This document shows positions 30,724 through 32,458 of a stretch of 32,458 nt of DNA, piece after piece. The notes beneath the pieces were generated by a model. That model was not told the DNA's origin and ran no database searches. It was given only the letters and a program-made list of their open reading frames with translations. The DNA is from Arthrobacter crystallopoietes BAB-32 (lineage in GTDB: Bacteria; Actinomycetota; Actinomycetes; Actinomycetales; Micrococcaceae): contig NZ_ANPE02000121.1 in the NCBI RefSeq assembly GCF_000328305.2, positions 1 to 32,458 of the forward strand. The letters run 5' to 3'. The number at the start of each line of letters is the position of its first letter. Position 1 is the stretch's first letter. The position numbers were made by a program, and so were the translations under genes.

Positions 30724-32458
30724 GTACCGTCCACTCCCTCGCGTTGTTCCCTGACCGGTGACTCTACTTTACGGTGGGATTTTCCACCGCGGACACGCGC
30801 CGTGCCCGCTGAACCCTGCTGCCGCTGCGCCAACCGGGACCGCGCATCGGCCAGCAGCGACCGCAGCGAATACTTGGCACGCTGCCGCTTCCAGAACCCG
30901 GCTCCGGCGGCCATTTCGTCCAGCGACTTGTCGACCAGTTCCCAGTACTGCCGGACTTGGACTTCCGTCGGTTCGCCGTGCCCGAACACGGCAGCATCCG
31001 CGCGGTGCGCCAGCAGCGTGGTGGTGCCGGAAGCCGCAGGGAAGGCCTCGGCGAGTTCGGCGGCGTGCTCGCGCCGCGTCGCCCGCGGAGTGCCGGCCGC
31101 CCCCATGTCCGTGGCGAGCGAGACGACCTCGCGCCAGCCGCCGCTCACCCGCGTGCTCGGCAGGCCGTCCGCGGCGCGGCGCTTGCGGCGGCGCAGCTTG
31201 AGCCAGGCGATCAGCAACAGCGGGATCAGCAGGATGATGACCGGGATCAGCGCCACACCAACGGCGGTGACCAGCCAGCCCCACTGTTCCCAGAAGCCCT
31301 TCTCGTTCTGCTCGGCGTCCTGCGGCTCCGGTGCGGAATCCGGCGGCAGCTCGGCCGGCTCCTGCGGCGGGGGCGGCGGCTGCAGCACCTGCGGCTTGGG
31401 CGTGGACTTGGGCTGCTGCTGCGGCGGCGTCGGCTCATTGTCCTTGTCCGGCGTCGGATCGAAGGCCACCCAGCCGGCGTTCTCGAAGGCCACTTCCACC
31501 CAGGCGTGGACGTCCTTGCCCTTGATCTCCACCGGGTCCGCTGCCGTGCGTTCGATCGTCGGGTCCGGGTAGAAGCCCATGACCACGCGTGCGGGCATGC
31601 CCAGGTGCCGGGCCATCAGTGCCATCGCGACGGCGTACTGCTCGTCGTCGCCGATCATCTGCTCGGCGTCCAGCAGGGCCGTGATCCGTCCGGCACCATG
31701 GCCGGAAAGGCTGCGGGCCTCGTCTTCCTTGCCGTTGGAAAAGAAGCCGTTCTCGTGCAGCGCCCGTTCCAGCTGGCGGACCTGCTCGATGGGCTCGGTA
31801 GCATCCCCCACCAGCTCGCTGGCCTCGGTGCCGACGATGGCCGGCACCTGGTCCGGCTCCGGCAGCTTGAGCTGGGCGAAGCGGTCTTGGGCCAGCTGGC
31901 CGTCCTCCGGCTTGTCCGGGAACGTCACGTTCACCGAGTAGGCGTCCCCCGGGCGGACATAGGAGGTTGCCAGCGCGGTTTCCGAGTCCTCGTTGTAGTA
32001 GAGCGATCCGCCCACCTCCTCGGCGCGCGGGCCCTCCATCGCCACTCCGTTGAGCTCGCCTCCGGCCGGCAGCCACACGCCGGTGTAGTCGGCGACCTGG
32101 AAATCCAGCTCGACGGACTCCCCCTCGCCGGCCAGGGATCCGAGCGAGCTGGCGTCGCCCACCGGCGCATAGTTGCCGCCGCTCTCCGGGTTGACGTTGT
32201 AGACCACGCCGTCGTAGGTATCCAGCGCGGCCAGCCGCACCCGCTCCCCGGCCGGCAGCCCCTGCACGGTAAAGAGCGTGTCTTCGGACTTGTCCTTGAC
32301 GTACTGGCGGAAATTCATCAGCGGCGACGGGTAGTCGTAGAGGTCCACGGGAGGTTCGACGACGTCGCGCAGCACCTTCCGTCCCTCGGTCGCCGTGAGT
32401 GCCGGCGCGGCGAGGGCGGTAGCCGCCGTTGCGACTGCCAGCACGCCGGCCGCCAAGC
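30708..32458 (-). CDS. TgpA-like transglutaminase-fold membrane protein (N-terminus outside window)
   Basis: At least 582 codons; the frame is still open at the right edge, where the upstream membrane helices expected for DUF3488/TgpA proteins would lie. Visible: a hydrophobic Ala-rich segment at the edge, an extracytoplasmic beta-rich region, a transglutaminase core (about 31450-31680), a Pro/Gln-rich linker, one helix (VALIPVIILLIPLLLIAWL) and a basic cytoplasmic tail. The core keeps DVHAWVEV and GWVAFDPTPD, giving His and Asp of the triad. Where GxCEQFA is expected it reads GDDEQYA, so the catalytic Cys is replaced by Asp (31644-31646). First visible gene of the phospho-signalling operon; in related genomes MoxR and DUF58 genes often precede it. 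Confidence 0.88.
   Translation of the reverse strand, partial: LAAGVLAVATAATALAAPALTATEGRKVLRDVVEPPVDLYDYPSPLMNFRQYVKDKSEDTLFTVQGLPAGERVRLAALDTYDGVVYNVNPESGGNYAPVGDASSLGSLAGEGESVELDFQVADYTGVWLPAGGELNGVAMEGPRAEEVGGSLYYNEDSETALATSYVRPGDAYSVNVTFPDKPEDGQLAQDRFAQLKLPEPDQVPAIVGTEASELVGDATEPIEQVRQLERALHENGFFSNGKEDEARSLSGHGAGRITALLDAEQMIGDDEQYAVAMALMARHLGMPARVVMGFYPDPTIERTAADPVEIKGKDVHAWVEVAFENAGWVAFDPTPDKDNEPTPPQQQPKSTPKPQVLQPPPPPQEPAELPPDSAPEPQDAEQNEKGFWEQWGWLVTAVGVALIPVIILLIPLLLIAWLKLRRRKRRAADGLPSTRVSGGWREVVSLATDMGAAGTPRATRREHAAELAEAFPAASGTTTLLAHRADAAVFGHGEPTEVQVRQYWELVDKSLDEMAAGAGFWKRQRAKYSLRSLLADARSRLAQRQQGSAGTARVRGGKSHRKVESPVREQREGVDGTWRQD

Overview
The base composition (very GC-rich, strong G/C third-position preference), the gene content (GatCAB beside LigA, a DUF222/HNH gene of the 13E12 family, a CYP199-like P450, an FHA/PP2C/Ser-Thr kinase operon) and the GTG starts point to a high-GC Actinomycetota, most likely a soil-type member of the Micrococcaceae (Arthrobacter-like). 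This placement is inference from gene content; no marker gene was searched. The window looks chromosomal. I see no tRNA, rRNA, IS element, integrase or CRISPR array.

Layout. (1) 1-982: the end of a probably secreted SGNH/sialate-O-acetylesterase-like hydrolase. (2) 982-4300, minus strand: a threonine-catabolic operon tdh-kbl followed by a DUF695 protein whose start overlaps the kbl stop. A GTGA-N6-TCAC palindrome (CRP/GlxR type) lies just upstream of tdh. (3) 4487-10801, plus strand: a CYP199-like P450 whose best start is out of frame with its body, a GAF-domain regulator with a winged-helix C-terminus, a DHA2 drug/proton antiporter, and an aldehyde dehydrogenase-DUF779 pair closed by a strong terminator. 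(4) 10906-14251, plus strand: a possible 40-codon leader ORF overlapping a glycogen-debranching-type enzyme, then a GT4 glycosyltransferase. (5) 14320-18635, minus strand: an APH-fold kinase-like protein and gatC-gatA-gatB, the tRNA amidotransferase. (6) 18724-24470, minus strand: a GNAT acetyltransferase, a membrane-anchored coiled-coil protein of unknown function, a DUF2087 protein, ligA, and a DUF222-HNH endonuclease gene only 5 nt upstream of ligA. (7) 24619-32458, minus strand: a phospho-signalling operon that enters from the right edge: transglutaminase-like membrane protein, RDD-FHA protein, PP2C phosphatase, FHA/zinc-ribbon protein, Ser/Thr kinase and a degenerate-FHA protein. Four successive junctions overlap.

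The most interesting signals are these. A LexA-type SOS box (11 of 12 consensus positions) is superimposed on the -10 and start codon of the HNH gene, in a well-formed leaderless promoter, so a DNA-damage-inducible unit may include ligA by read-through. The transglutaminase-like protein carries Asp where the catalytic Cys is expected. Recurrent acidic-Thr motifs occur in the linkers of the kinase and FHA proteins. LigA has an unusual segment in place of its first helix-hairpin-helix. The P450 has an apparent frameshift near its start.
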